NCBI GenBank assembly: GCA_963725155.1
Contig: CAVRXU010000009.1
Coordinates: 86,623-150,622 of the forward strand
Length of the DNA: 64,000 nucleotides
Source: DATDAH01 sp963725155
GTDB taxonomy: Bacteria > Actinomycetota > Acidimicrobiia > Acidimicrobiales > DATDAH01
Reading direction: 5' to 3'
Shown one piece after another: positions 52,863-61,049 of the stretch (positions are counted from its first letter, which is position 1; the number at the start of each line of letters is the position of its first letter). The position numbers and the translations under genes are program-made. A model generated the notes under the pieces. It was not told the DNA's origin and did not search any database. It saw only the letters and a list, made by a program, of their open reading frames with translations.

Positions 52863-54098
52863 TCATTTGGCGGCGTCGAGGGCCGGTGCCCGGGCGGGGC
52901 GTCGGACCGCTTCGGCGACGGCCGTCGAGAGGGCGAGGATCCGCCGATCGCCGAACGGAGTTCCGCCCCCTCGGTTGCACACCATGGCCAGCGACAGGTT
53001 GTTCTGCGGATCGGCCCATCCGCCCGACCCCCCGAAGCCCAGATGTCCGTACACGAGGGGCAGGAGGGAATCCAGCCGCGGGATCCGGTGGTAGCCGAGG
53101 CGCCACTGCATGGTGAAGGCCACCACCCGGTCGCGCTGCTCGTTCTGGATCTCCGACAACCGCGCCACCGTCTCGGGCTGCAGGATGCGTACGCCGCCGA
53201 GCTCCCCGCCGTTGGCGAGCATCGCGTACATGCCGGCGAGCGAGACGGCGTCGAAGTGGCCGTTCATCGCCGGGACCTCGACGTCGAGCAACTCCGGGGC
53301 GAGGATCACGTCCTCGATGCCGCGCGGCATGAGCGTCGCCCGGATCCGTCGCGGGTTGAACGGTACGCGCATGGCCTTGAACGCCACTGACGCCCGGGGG
53401 CTGAGGGCCAGCTTCCCGATCAACCGCAGCGCCGGGTGGATCGCCATGGGCCGTAGCGGTGCCACTCGGTGGCGCTCTTCGGGTGGGCAACCGATGAACA
53501 GGCCCGTGAGCCCGAGTGGCCCGGCGATGTGCTCCTGCACGAACTGGTTGACGGGTTGGCCTGAGACCCGCCGCACGATCTCGCCGACCAACCAGCCATA
53601 GGTGAGCGCGTGGTAGCCAACCGTCGTCCCCGGCGGATACGCGGGCTCGGCCCGGGCCAGAGCGTCGGTCATGTGCTCCCAGTCGAGCATCCGGTGCGTG
53701 CCATCGACGATCGTGCCGAACCGGTGCAGCCCGGCCGAATGGCTGAGCACGTGACGGACCGTGATCCCCGCCTTGCCGTTCTGGGCGAACTCGGGCCAGT
53801 AGGTCGCGACCGGCTCGTCGTAGTCGATCAGCCCGCGATCGGCGAGCACGTGGGCGGCGGTGGACATCACGCCCTTGGTCGTGCTGAAGCACATCGCGAG
53901 CGTGTCGCGCGTCCATGGTGTGCCCTGGTCGTCGCGCTGGCCGCCCCAGAGATCCACGACGAGTTCGCCGTGGTGGAACACCGCGAGCGAAGCACCGCCG
54001 TCGGTGGTGGCGATCTGGTGCTCGAAGATCTCCGCGACACGGTGGAAGCCGTCACGAACACTGCCTTGGATCAGGCCCGGGTCACCCACGTCGTTCAC
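52863..54098 (-). CDS. Serine beta-lactamase-fold esterase (class C-like)
   Basis: 411 residues. The catalytic SxxK is CFSTTKGVMSTAAHVLAD near residue 72. The second motif is YHALTYGWLVGEIVRRVSG, where the Tyr lies in YG-W. The third part has MVCNRGGG near the C-terminus. This matches the EstB/penicillin-binding-like family (PF00144). No signal peptide is seen. It is the last gene of the acyltransferase-WS/DGAT-esterase operon, overlapping the WS/DGAT by 4 bp, which suggests a role in lipid ester turnover rather than antibiotic resistance. Confidence 0.88.
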   Translation of the reverse strand: MNDVGDPGLIQGSVRDGFHRVAEIFEHQIATTDGGASLAVFHHGELVVDLWGGQRDDQGTPWTRDTLAMCFSTTKGVMSTAAHVLADRGLIDYDEPVATYWPEFAQNGKAGITVRHVLSHSAGLHRFGTIVDGTHRMLDWEHMTDALARAEPAYPPGTTVGYHALTYGWLVGEIVRRVSGQPVNQFVQEHIAGPLGLTGLFIGCPPEERHRVAPLRPMAIHPALRLIGKLALSPRASVAFKAMRVPFNPRRIRATLMPRGIEDVILAPELLDVEVPAMNGHFDAVSLAGMYAMLANGGELGGVRILQPETVARLSEIQNEQRDRVVAFTMQWRLGYHRIPRLDSLLPLVYGHLGFGGSGGWADPQNNLSLAMVCNRGGGTPFGDRRILALSTAVAEAVRRPARAPALDAAK

Positions 54099-55591
54099 TC
54101 GTTTCCCAGCGCGACGACGGCGTCGAGGCCTTCCCGCACACCCCCGACGAGCAGGTCGACATCGCTCACCGCGGCCGTGTCGATGTGCAGCCCCACATGT
54201 GCGGTGCTCCGATACGACAGCAGCGTCGCGTTGGTCGCGGTCCCCATCGACGGACCGAAGCCGTAGGTCGACAGCACCTCGGCGCCGCCCAGCCAGATCG
54301 GCTCCTCCACCCCCGCCACGTTGGTCAGGGCCAGGTCGCAGTTCTTCATGAGCGGCCCGACGTACCCGGAGACGAGCGGCCCCATGGCGTTCATCAACGG
54401 GGCGGCCGCGCGGGTGAGCGGCTGGCCGACGTCCTCGCGGAGCTTGGTGGTGAGTGCGTGCACGGCCTGCATGTCGCCCGCGGGGTCGGTGGTGCCGACC
54501 GGCTGGACGAAGTGACCACCCATGGCCCGGTTGCTTTGGAGCGGATCACCCGGCTTACGGACGCTGACCGCCATCGTGACCTGCAACGCCTCCACGGGGG
54601 TCCCGAGGCGCTCGTGGTACCGGGCGAAGCCGTAACCGATCGCGGTGACGAAGGCGTCGTTGACGGTCGCGCCTCGCGGCTTGGCCGCCCGTCGCAGGGC
54701 ACCGAGGTCCGCATCGAGCACAGCAAAGTGCGACCATCCCCGGCGCTCGGTCATGATCGGCGACAGCGGGTGTCCCGGGGGCCTGAGCAGGTGGCCGACC
54801 GCCTGAAGGTTCCGTGTCGCCGCATCGGCAGCCTCACGGGGCCGACGCACCACGCCGGGAACGCCGCGCAGGGCCGCGGTACCCGCGTCACGGGCGAGGC
54901 CGAAGAACCGCTCGCCGTTGGTTGCGATCGCATCGACGGCGAGCGCCCACGGCGCCATGGCTTCGTCGGACGGCACGGGGGGCAGCGGGCCCGGATCGGC
55001 GGGGACGGGCGACAGGTCGACCACCAGAGGCAGCGTCGCCACCGCGCCGACGCCGTCGGTCAGCGCGTGATGGACCTTGATCACGAGCGCCGCTCGATCA
55101 TCCTCGAGCCCGTCGACGACGGTGACGGTCCACAGCGGACGGTCGCGGTCGAAACCCGACAACACTTCCGCACACGCGTAGCGGAGCACCGACGCGAGCG
55201 TCTTCTCCTTGGGCGCGCCGATCCGCCGGACGTGATAGTTGAGGTCGAAGTCGCGGTCGACGACCCAGCGAGGGTTGGCCAGGCGCAGCGGCGGCTTCAC
55301 CAGCCGGTGACGCCACCCAGGCACCAATCGGCTGGCTCGCTCGAAGCGATCGCGAACGACGTCCGGGTCCGGCGACCTCTCGAGCAGGAACACGGCGGCG
55401 ATGGTGTTGCGCAGCGATCGGTCACGCTCGACGTCCAAGAAGAACGACGCGGTGTCGTCCACGTGCTGGGCCGATCGGGATCTCCGCTCATTCGTCGGCT
55501 CGCCGTCCACGGTCCACTCCCTTTCGACGACCTCGAGGGCTTCGGTCGGTTCGCCGTCGAGGAACCGGCCCGCGTCCAGCTCGATGCTCAT
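54095..55591 (-). CDS. WS/DGAT acyltransferase, copy 3
   Basis: About 498 residues from ATG 55591. An unusual N-terminal leader of about 50 residues (LDAGRFLDGEPTEALEVVER) precedes the first helix (TASFFLDVERDRSLRNTIAA). HHALTDGVGA is the catalytic motif near residue 173, and GATVNDAFVTAIGYGFARYH and NVAGVEEPIWLGGAEV follow. It overlaps the acyltransferase gene upstream and the esterase gene downstream by 4 bp each. This operon would take lysophospholipid or diacylglycerol to storage lipid. A longer frame upstream to 56080 is a shadow of the acyltransferase. Confidence 0.9.
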   Translation of the reverse strand: MSIELDAGRFLDGEPTEALEVVEREWTVDGEPTNERRSRSAQHVDDTASFFLDVERDRSLRNTIAAVFLLERSPDPDVVRDRFERASRLVPGWRHRLVKPPLRLANPRWVVDRDFDLNYHVRRIGAPKEKTLASVLRYACAEVLSGFDRDRPLWTVTVVDGLEDDRAALVIKVHHALTDGVGAVATLPLVVDLSPVPADPGPLPPVPSDEAMAPWALAVDAIATNGERFFGLARDAGTAALRGVPGVVRRPREAADAATRNLQAVGHLLRPPGHPLSPIMTERRGWSHFAVLDADLGALRRAAKPRGATVNDAFVTAIGYGFARYHERLGTPVEALQVTMAVSVRKPGDPLQSNRAMGGHFVQPVGTTDPAGDMQAVHALTTKLREDVGQPLTRAAAPLMNAMGPLVSGYVGPLMKNCDLALTNVAGVEEPIWLGGAEVLSTYGFGPSMGTATNATLLSYRSTAHVGLHIDTAAVSDVDLLVGGVREGLDAVVALGNE

Positions 55592-56547
55592 GGTTCGTCC
55601 TCCTCCTGCTGGCCCCGGCCGGGCCGGATCCGATCCAGCCGGTGGAGGCCGATGGCCGAGCGCAGCCGCGTGAACACGGGGTGGGGCAGCTCCGCCACCA
55701 GCTCGTCGAGGGTGGACTGCATCCGGCCCAGGACCTCCTCGTAGCAGTGGCGCACCACGTCCGGGTCGTCGGCCGCCTCCGGCCCGAACGACGACCAGTC
55801 CAGCGGCTCGCACACCCGGCCGGTCACCTTGGCGGGCAGCGGAAAGGTCGGCAGCTGGACGGGCGCGATGCCCCACGGCAGGCCGAGGACCACCGGCATG
55901 ACGTTGATGCGCAGCCGCCCGAGACCGAGTCGCCGGGCCACCGCATCGCCCCGGGCGAGCACGATGATCACGTCGTGGCTGCCGTGGGCCACCAGCGGGA
56001 CGACCGGCACGCCGTGGCGCAGGGCCAGCCGCACGAAGCCGGTTCGGCCTCGAAGCTCGACCTGGTGGCGCTCTGACCACGGCCGGTAGTCGTCGCTGTC
56101 GCCTCCCGGGTACACGACCACCGGGTCACCCCGTTCGAGAAGGCGACTCGCGTTCTCGGGGCTGGCCGGCACGGCCCCGAGCTTGCGGGCCGCTGACGCT
56201 CCCGGGAGGGAGAAGGCGAAGTCGAACGCCAGGCTGTAGAGAGGCGCCTCGGGCCCTCGCTCCCGCACCCACCGGTGCAGGAAGGCCCAGTAGTCCGGCA
56301 TGTAGATGCCGCCGGAGTGGTTGCCGACGACGAGGAAGGGGCCGGTCTCGGGAACCAGGTCGAAGCCCCGGATCTCCGGATCGAAGTAGCGCAACGCCAT
56401 GCCGATAGCGGGTTGGAGCCGCTCGATGAAGGCCGGGTCCCGCTGGTCGATGTCGGCGTGGATCTCGCGGTCGACCCGTGCCTGCAGCGGGTCCCACGGC
56501 GACCACGAACCCGTGGCCGGGGTCGGAACCTCCAGCGTGGACCTCAT
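55588..56547 (-). CDS. Lysophospholipid acyltransferase-family protein (PlsC/DAGAT-like)
   Basis: 319 residues. The catalytic His is in FLVVGNHSGGIYMPDYWAFL, a variant of the NHxxxxD motif. AFDFAFSLPGASAARKLGAV and VVVYPGGDSDDYRPWSER are the later motifs, the second like the FPEGxR-type site. It transfers an acyl chain to a lysolipid or glycerol-phosphate. It leads the operon with WS/DGAT copy 3 and the esterase. Confidence 0.87.
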   Translation of the reverse strand: MRSTLEVPTPATGSWSPWDPLQARVDREIHADIDQRDPAFIERLQPAIGMALRYFDPEIRGFDLVPETGPFLVVGNHSGGIYMPDYWAFLHRWVRERGPEAPLYSLAFDFAFSLPGASAARKLGAVPASPENASRLLERGDPVVVYPGGDSDDYRPWSERHQVELRGRTGFVRLALRHGVPVVPLVAHGSHDVIIVLARGDAVARRLGLGRLRINVMPVVLGLPWGIAPVQLPTFPLPAKVTGRVCEPLDWSSFGPEAADDPDVVRHCYEEVLGRMQSTLDELVAELPHPVFTRLRSAIGLHRLDRIRPGRGQQEEDEP

Positions 56548-56675
56548 GCCCCCATCAGACCACTGGTCCGTCCCCTCGGGTCAGGGCCAAAGGTCATCGA
56601 TCAGGTCACTCGACGGGCGTAGGCTGACCCGCTCGTTCGCGCCAGCGGTAGCGTCGCCCAGAGGGAGGATGGCGC

Positions 56676-58091
56676 GTGGCCCAACCGCACGGCGAGCGGC
56701 TCTCGGCGATGGACCTGAGTCTCCTCGCCATGGAGGACGGGCGGGCCCACATGCACATCGGCTCGGTCTCGCTGTACGACGCGGGGCCGCTGCGGGCATC
56801 GCACGGTGGCATCGACATCGAACGGGTCCTGGCCTTCGCCGAGGCCCAGTTGCCCAAGTTCCCGCGGCTACGCCAGCGGTTGGCGTGGGTGCCGGGGTTC
56901 GGCCAGCCGGTCTGGGTGGACGACGAGCACTTCAACCTGCGCTTCCACCTCCGCCACACCGCGCTGCCGCCCCCCGGTGACCTCCGGGCGCTGAAGCGCC
57001 TGGCCGGGCGCGTGTTCTCCCAGGAGTTCGACCGGGCCAAGCCGCTCTGGGGCTACTGGTTCGTCGACGGCGTCGCCGATGACCGCATCGCCGTGATCTC
57101 CAAGCTGCACCACTGCATGGCCGACGGCCTGGCCGGCGTGGCGCTCGGCAACCTGCTCGTGGGCCCCGACCCCGACTACCGGCCCGAGCCCGCAGTCGAG
57201 TGGGCCCCCCGACCGGCGCCGCCCGCCAGCCGCCTCGTGCTCGACGAACTGCGCCACCGGGTCACCGCACCCTGGCGGCTGCTGCACGCCGGGCCGGCGG
57301 CGACCGGCGAGCGGACGCCAGTGAGGGCACCGTCGATCGGTGGGATCGGCGCGTTGCTGGGCAACGCCGTCCACCACGTGTCGCCCACGCCGCTCAACGT
57401 CGACATCGGACCCCACCGAAGGTTCGACTGGGTCCGCCTCCCCTTCGATGAGGTGCGCCGGATCGGGAGCGACGGCGGCGGAACCGTGAACGACGCCGTC
57501 CTGGCCATCGCCACCGGGGCGCTGCGGGCCTACTTGCACCGGCGGGGCGAGGCCGTGGAGGGCCTCGAGTTCCGCGTCGTCGTCCCGGTCAGCATGCGCA
57601 CCGATGCCGGACGGTCCCCGCCGGGCAACCGGGTCTCGGAGATGATCGTGCGCCTGCCGCTGGGTGAGCCCGACCCCCGGGCGCGGCTGCGGATCGTCAC
57701 CGAGAGGACCCGGGGGCTCAAGGCATCGGGCCAGGCCGCCGCCGGCGACCTGCTCTCGCAGGCCGTCGAGCTGCTGCCCGCTCCGTTGGTCGGTCCGATC
57801 TTCCGCCGGGCGGCCCGCAGCTCGGCCGCCAACCTCATCGTGACCAACGTGCCCGGCCCGCGGGTTCCGGTCTTCCTGCTCGGCGCCCGCCAACTCGAGA
57901 CCTACCCCATGGTCCCGCTGTTGGCGAACCAGGCGCTGGGCATCGCTCTCCTGAGCTACGACGGTGGCCTCTTCTGGGGCTTCAACGCCGACTGGGACGC
58001 CGTCGAGGACCTTCACGACCTGGTCGAGGACGTCGAGGCCGCGTTCGCCGAGCTCCGCTCGACCCTGGACTCGCCGGGTTCCGGCGAGTAG
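56676..58091 (+). CDS. WS/DGAT acyltransferase, copy 4
   Basis: 471 residues from GTG 56676, 11 bases after GGGAGG. LSAMDLSLLAMEDGRAHMHI is the N-terminal motif, LHHCMADGLAGVALGNLLVG holds HHxxxDG near residue 145, and GGTVNDAVLAIATGALRAYL and NVPGPRVPVFLLGA follow. It is most like copy 1 of the window (MHIxxVS, HHCM.DG). It is divergent from the acyltransferase operon by 128 bp, so both may share regulation. Confidence 0.91.
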   Translation: MAQPHGERLSAMDLSLLAMEDGRAHMHIGSVSLYDAGPLRASHGGIDIERVLAFAEAQLPKFPRLRQRLAWVPGFGQPVWVDDEHFNLRFHLRHTALPPPGDLRALKRLAGRVFSQEFDRAKPLWGYWFVDGVADDRIAVISKLHHCMADGLAGVALGNLLVGPDPDYRPEPAVEWAPRPAPPASRLVLDELRHRVTAPWRLLHAGPAATGERTPVRAPSIGGIGALLGNAVHHVSPTPLNVDIGPHRRFDWVRLPFDEVRRIGSDGGGTVNDAVLAIATGALRAYLHRRGEAVEGLEFRVVVPVSMRTDAGRSPPGNRVSEMIVRLPLGEPDPRARLRIVTERTRGLKASGQAAAGDLLSQAVELLPAPLVGPIFRRAARSSAANLIVTNVPGPRVPVFLLGARQLETYPMVPLLANQALGIALLSYDGGLFWGFNADWDAVEDLHDLVEDVEAAFAELRSTLDSPGSGE

Positions 58092-58154
58092 CCCCGGATC
58101 CGTTCTCCGATTGCATCCTCTGCGGCTGGATCAGTCTCCCGCCAAACCCGAGGC

Positions 58155-58697
58155 TCATCTGTCCGGGGGGGCTCGGTCGATCAGTGCGTCGATCCGCGCC
58201 CGCACGTCGTCGGCCACTTCGGACAGGTCGGTGAGGCGGGCCCTGAGCGTGTCGGGCTGAACGATGGCGCGGCGGAGCAACGCGTCGCAGAACTCGATGT
58301 CCTTGGGGCGCATTGCCGCCGCCTTCGACAGCCACAGATCATGGGCCTCGAGGCACCAGGCCACGACTCCGTTCGTTGCCGGGGACTCGTACCGGCGGAG
58401 TCGGTCCTGCCAGCCGGCAGGGAGGACCGCCGTGGACTTGCTCACGCCCTGGGCGTAGTAGCCGAAGCTCTCGTGGAACATGGAGGCCTCCCCGATGGCG
58501 CCGTCGATCAGATCGGCCTTGCGGTCATCAGGGTCATCCAGGGCGGCGATGTCGGCCTCGACCGACCGCTCGGCCTCCGGCGGCAGTTGGTCATCGACCG
58601 ATCCGTACAAGGCCTGGCTCCCGATCACCAGTATCTCGTCCTCGCCCAGGATCGCCCCAGCGGCCCGCACGGCGTGATCGAAGGCGTCTCGATTCAT
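58155..58697 (-). CDS. Nucleotidyltransferase toxin, AbiEii/DUF6036-like
   Basis: 180 residues. The nucleotidyltransferase signature is ILVIGSQALYGS with EADIAALDD about 20 residues later (GSxxL..(D/E)xD). VVAWCLEAHDLWLSKAAAMR and EFCDALLRR are in the helical second half. AbiEii-family enzymes add nucleotides to tRNA ends and arrest growth. It overlaps the XRE gene (ATGA) and would be neutralised by it. It ends about 63 bp from WS/DGAT copy 4. Confidence 0.82.
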   Translation of the reverse strand: MNRDAFDHAVRAAGAILGEDEILVIGSQALYGSVDDQLPPEAERSVEADIAALDDPDDRKADLIDGAIGEASMFHESFGYYAQGVSKSTAVLPAGWQDRLRRYESPATNGVVAWCLEAHDLWLSKAAAMRPKDIEFCDALLRRAIVQPDTLRARLTDLSEVADDVRARIDALIDRAPPDR

Positions 58698-59188
58698 GCC
58701 GCGGCTCGAAACCCACGGTAGACGGCCGCTCGACGGCGCTGGTCGAGCACACCGGCGAAGGGGGTGACCTGGCGGAGGTCACGGCCGTGCTCGCTCGGAT
58801 CAACCATCTGCGAGGCGATCCGTAGCGGTGATTGCCTGAGGACGGAGTCCCATTCGTCGAGTAGCCGCGACGCCCCGGGATTCGCCTGCCGCATCGCAAC
58901 CAGGTTGTGCTGCGCGCTGAGGACGACCGTCTCCGGATGGGCCATCAGCTCGGCGGCAATGGCCTCGTGGAGCGCCAGGCTGCGCGCCTGGTCCCTGGTC
59001 AGGGGCGGGCCCACCGACGGGTAACAGGCCAGGCCGGCTGCTCCGGCGATCTTCGAGATCGTGCGCCACGTGGGGCTCTTCGAACCACCCTCATAGGCCG
59101 CGATCGTGGGCTGGGACGTCCCAGCTGTCTGCGCCAGTCGGCGCTGCGTCCAACCGGCTACCAACCGGATCAACCGCACGGGTTCCAT
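58694..59188 (-). CDS. XRE-family antitoxin/regulator of the nucleotidyltransferase
   Basis: 164 residues from ATG 59188. The first 60 residues are an XRE helix-turn-helix (VRLIRLVAGWTQRRLAQTAG, TSQPTIAAYEGGSKSPTWRT). Residues 60-164 (TRDQARSLALHEAIAAELMA, SAQHNLVAMRQANPGASRLL) form a helical region that could bind the toxin. An upstream GTG at 59206 lies inside the -10 palindrome, so the ATG is preferred. It resembles AbiEi-like/XRE antitoxins of type IV or II. Confidence 0.85.
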   Translation of the reverse strand: MEPVRLIRLVAGWTQRRLAQTAGTSQPTIAAYEGGSKSPTWRTISKIAGAAGLACYPSVGPPLTRDQARSLALHEAIAAELMAHPETVVLSAQHNLVAMRQANPGASRLLDEWDSVLRQSPLRIASQMVDPSEHGRDLRQVTPFAGVLDQRRRAAVYRGFRAAA

Positions 59189-59219
59189 CGGCCGTAGTAT
59201 ATCCACTCGGATATATACT
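59189..59219 (-). promoter_or_regulatory. Leaderless promoter and operator of the XRE-nucleotidyltransferase operon
   Basis: On the minus strand the sequence reads AGTATATATCC-GAGT-GGATATACT, an imperfect palindrome at 59196-59219. TATACT forms a clear -10 box at 59196-59201, followed by seven bases and then the ATG at 59188, so transcription likely starts at the start codon. The palindrome over the -10 fits autorepression. Confidence 0.65.
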
Positions 59220-59329
59220 GACCACTACCCCTCGAGGATTGATCCGATTGGGTCCCGCGTCGCGGGGCGGGCGGCTACCGACCTTCACACCTCGGGTCCG
59301 GCCGGAGTGGTTCGGGTACCGTCGCTGCC

Positions 59330-59647
59330 ATGAGCCAACCGGGACTGCGACCGATCGAACGACGGATGCGGCGCCTGACCGACGAGGGCATGGACGACGT
59401 CGAGATCGCCTGGCGGTTCCGGCGCAGCCCTCGGTATGTCCGCCAGGTGCGCGAGCTGAGCGCCCGTCCCGACCGGTCCGGACGCCACGACGGTGGCCGC
59501 CTGCGGCCGATCGAGCGGCGGGTGCTCTCGTGGCGCGAGCAGGGGGTCGCCTACGAGGACTTGGCGCCGCGCTTCCGGCGTGGGGTCGGCTACCTCCGAC
59601 AGGTCGAGCACCTGGCTCGCTACAAGCTCCGCGACGCCTCGTCCTGA
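59330..59647 (+). CDS. Protein of two tandem helix-turn-helix-like repeats, unknown function
   Basis: 105 residues made of a duplicated unit of about 40 residues: LRPIERRMRRLTDEGMDDVE / IAWRFRRSPRYVRQVREL, and LRPIERRVLSWREQGVAYED / LAPRFRRGVGYLRQVEHL. Each unit reads like a sigma-70 region 4 or LuxR-type helix-turn-helix (two helices joined by a turn, Arg-rich recognition helix). The C-terminus is short and polar. It probably binds DNA with two heads. The gene is alone, facing away from the XRE promoter. I do not know this family. Confidence 0.7.
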   Translation: MSQPGLRPIERRMRRLTDEGMDDVEIAWRFRRSPRYVRQVRELSARPDRSGRHDGGRLRPIERRVLSWREQGVAYEDLAPRFRRGVGYLRQVEHLARYKLRDASS

Positions 59648-59886
59648 CGGGCGCCGGCCGGCCGCCGCCGACGAAGCCGTCCACCGGCTCAGACCCGCCG
59701 GCGAGAGACGACGGGTCCCTTGCCGGGGCGGATCGCTGGGCGGACAGGCGCCGCGTCAGCCCTGTCGAGCCGACGGACTGGCGACCTTCCCATCGCCGGA
59801 GGATGTTCAGTGGACATCGTCGCCGTCTGGGTTGAGACTGCCCCCGGCCCAACGGGATGTTCCCAGGGCAACGGGGGGGATGGCTG
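59648..59886. other. Spacer with no recognised feature
   Basis: The 239 bp between the tandem-repeat gene and the next gene show no convincing ORF, repeat or hairpin. An AGGGCAACGGGGGG tract lies just before ATG 59887 and may act as a ribosome site. Confidence 0.3.
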
Positions 59887-60537
59887 ATGCGAGTCTCGCA
59901 AGCGGTGGTTGCGCAGGTGAAGGGTGGCCAAGTGGAGGCGGCGGTCGCCGCGGCCATCGAGGCGGCGGGGCTGGTGGGCCGGCACGGCGGCGACGTGCAT
60001 CTCTACATGACCGGTGTCGCGGGCGAACAGGTCAACTCGACGGTGTTCTCCATGGAATACGAGAGTCCTGAGGCTCTGGGGGCGGCGTTCGACGCGATGG
60101 CCGAGGACGCCGAGCTCCAAGCGCTCTCAATGCGTCTCAGCGGCCCCGATTCACCGAGCGAGATCACCTCCGTAAGCATGGCCATGGAGATCCCGCTCGG
60201 TCGCGACCCGAAGCAGGGACAGGGCGGCATCCTCGAGGTCCACACGGGCAAGCCCAACCCCGGCCGCATGGCGGAGGCAGTCGCGCAAGCGGCCGAGGTC
60301 TGCGAGTTCGTCGAGGCCAACGGGGCACTCAACGCCCGACTGCTCCAGCTGACCTACGCAGGGATGGCCAGCGGGATGACGGCCTTCACGTGGGAGGTGG
60401 AGAACATGCAGGCCCAGGCGCGATTGGGGTCGGCGTGGTTCTCTGACGCCGGCTTGGCGCTCCAGGCCAAGATGATGGGGGCCAACTCGGCGAGCACGCC
60501 GATCTCGAGCGCGCTCTACAACAGAATCCCCCTGTAG
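59887..60537 (+). CDS. Duplicated ferredoxin-like (NIPSNAP/dimeric barrel type) protein
   Basis: 216 residues from ATG 59887. Two halves share a layout of strand, helix, strand and Met-rich helix: VHLYMTGVAGEQVNSTVFSM with YESPEALGAAFDAMAEDAEL in the first half and ARLLQLTYAGMASGMTAFTW with ENMQAQARLGSAWFSDAGLA in the second. This is the pattern of a fused dimeric alpha-beta barrel (NIPSNAP-like; DUF6854 is possible). Function unknown. The ORF start upstream at 59857 adds ten residues without family match. Confidence 0.65.
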   Translation: MRVSQAVVAQVKGGQVEAAVAAAIEAAGLVGRHGGDVHLYMTGVAGEQVNSTVFSMEYESPEALGAAFDAMAEDAELQALSMRLSGPDSPSEITSVSMAMEIPLGRDPKQGQGGILEVHTGKPNPGRMAEAVAQAAEVCEFVEANGALNARLLQLTYAGMASGMTAFTWEVENMQAQARLGSAWFSDAGLALQAKMMGANSASTPISSALYNRIPL

Positions 60538-60709
60538 CCCTTGGGCCGACCCGGCGGTCCCCTCAGCGGGCATCTTGCCCCCCGGAGTGGATTCGCTCGG
60601 ACACGGGATCCGGCGGGCTCCGATCGCCCGCACCCACGCGGCGAGCTTCGCTCGACCCTGGACATCGACCGGGTCATCCGCAGACGCGGTGACGCTCCGA
60701 GAGCGTGCT

Positions 60710-61003
60710 TCAGCGCGGTCCTGGGCCGAGCCTCGGATCGGCCTGAGGGTCGAGCAGGCGCAGGACGTCGGTGGCGACCCACCGCTTGGCCCGGCCTGAC
60801 ACTCGTTGGACTTCCGTCACCGTCTCCGCCGCCTCGAGTCCCCGGATGAGGTTGAGAGCGCCAGGGTTCGACACCCCCAGCGCCCTCTCGACGCGGCCGC
60901 TGGTCAGCAGGACACCGTGGACCTCGCTCAGGAGCCGAACGCTGATGGGCAGGTTGTCGAGACGCGCCAGCCCGTGCTCCATGGCCCGGATGTAGTTGGT
61001 CAC
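60710..61003 (-). pseudogene. Fic-family protein remnant lacking the central Fic domain
   Basis: The 97-residue frame joins the start of a Fic protein (YIRAMEHGLARLDNLPISVR, LLSEVHGVLLTSG) directly to its C-terminal winged helix (VERALGVSNPGALNLIRGLE, VTEVQRVSGRAKRWVATDVL). The Fic core that normally lies between them, with the HPFxxGNGR motif, is absent. The protein cannot transfer AMP. The upstream partner or longer N-terminus is missing too. Confidence 0.75.
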
Positions 61004-61049
61004 GGCCCGGGTCCGACGCCGAAACGAGGTAGCCGAGTTTGGGCAGCCT

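Noticed and set aside
60541..60849. 102-codon frame downstream of the duplicated ferredoxin-like protein
   Set aside because: Low-complexity Arg/Pro-rich sequence, partly antisense to the Fic remnant, with no plausible start site.
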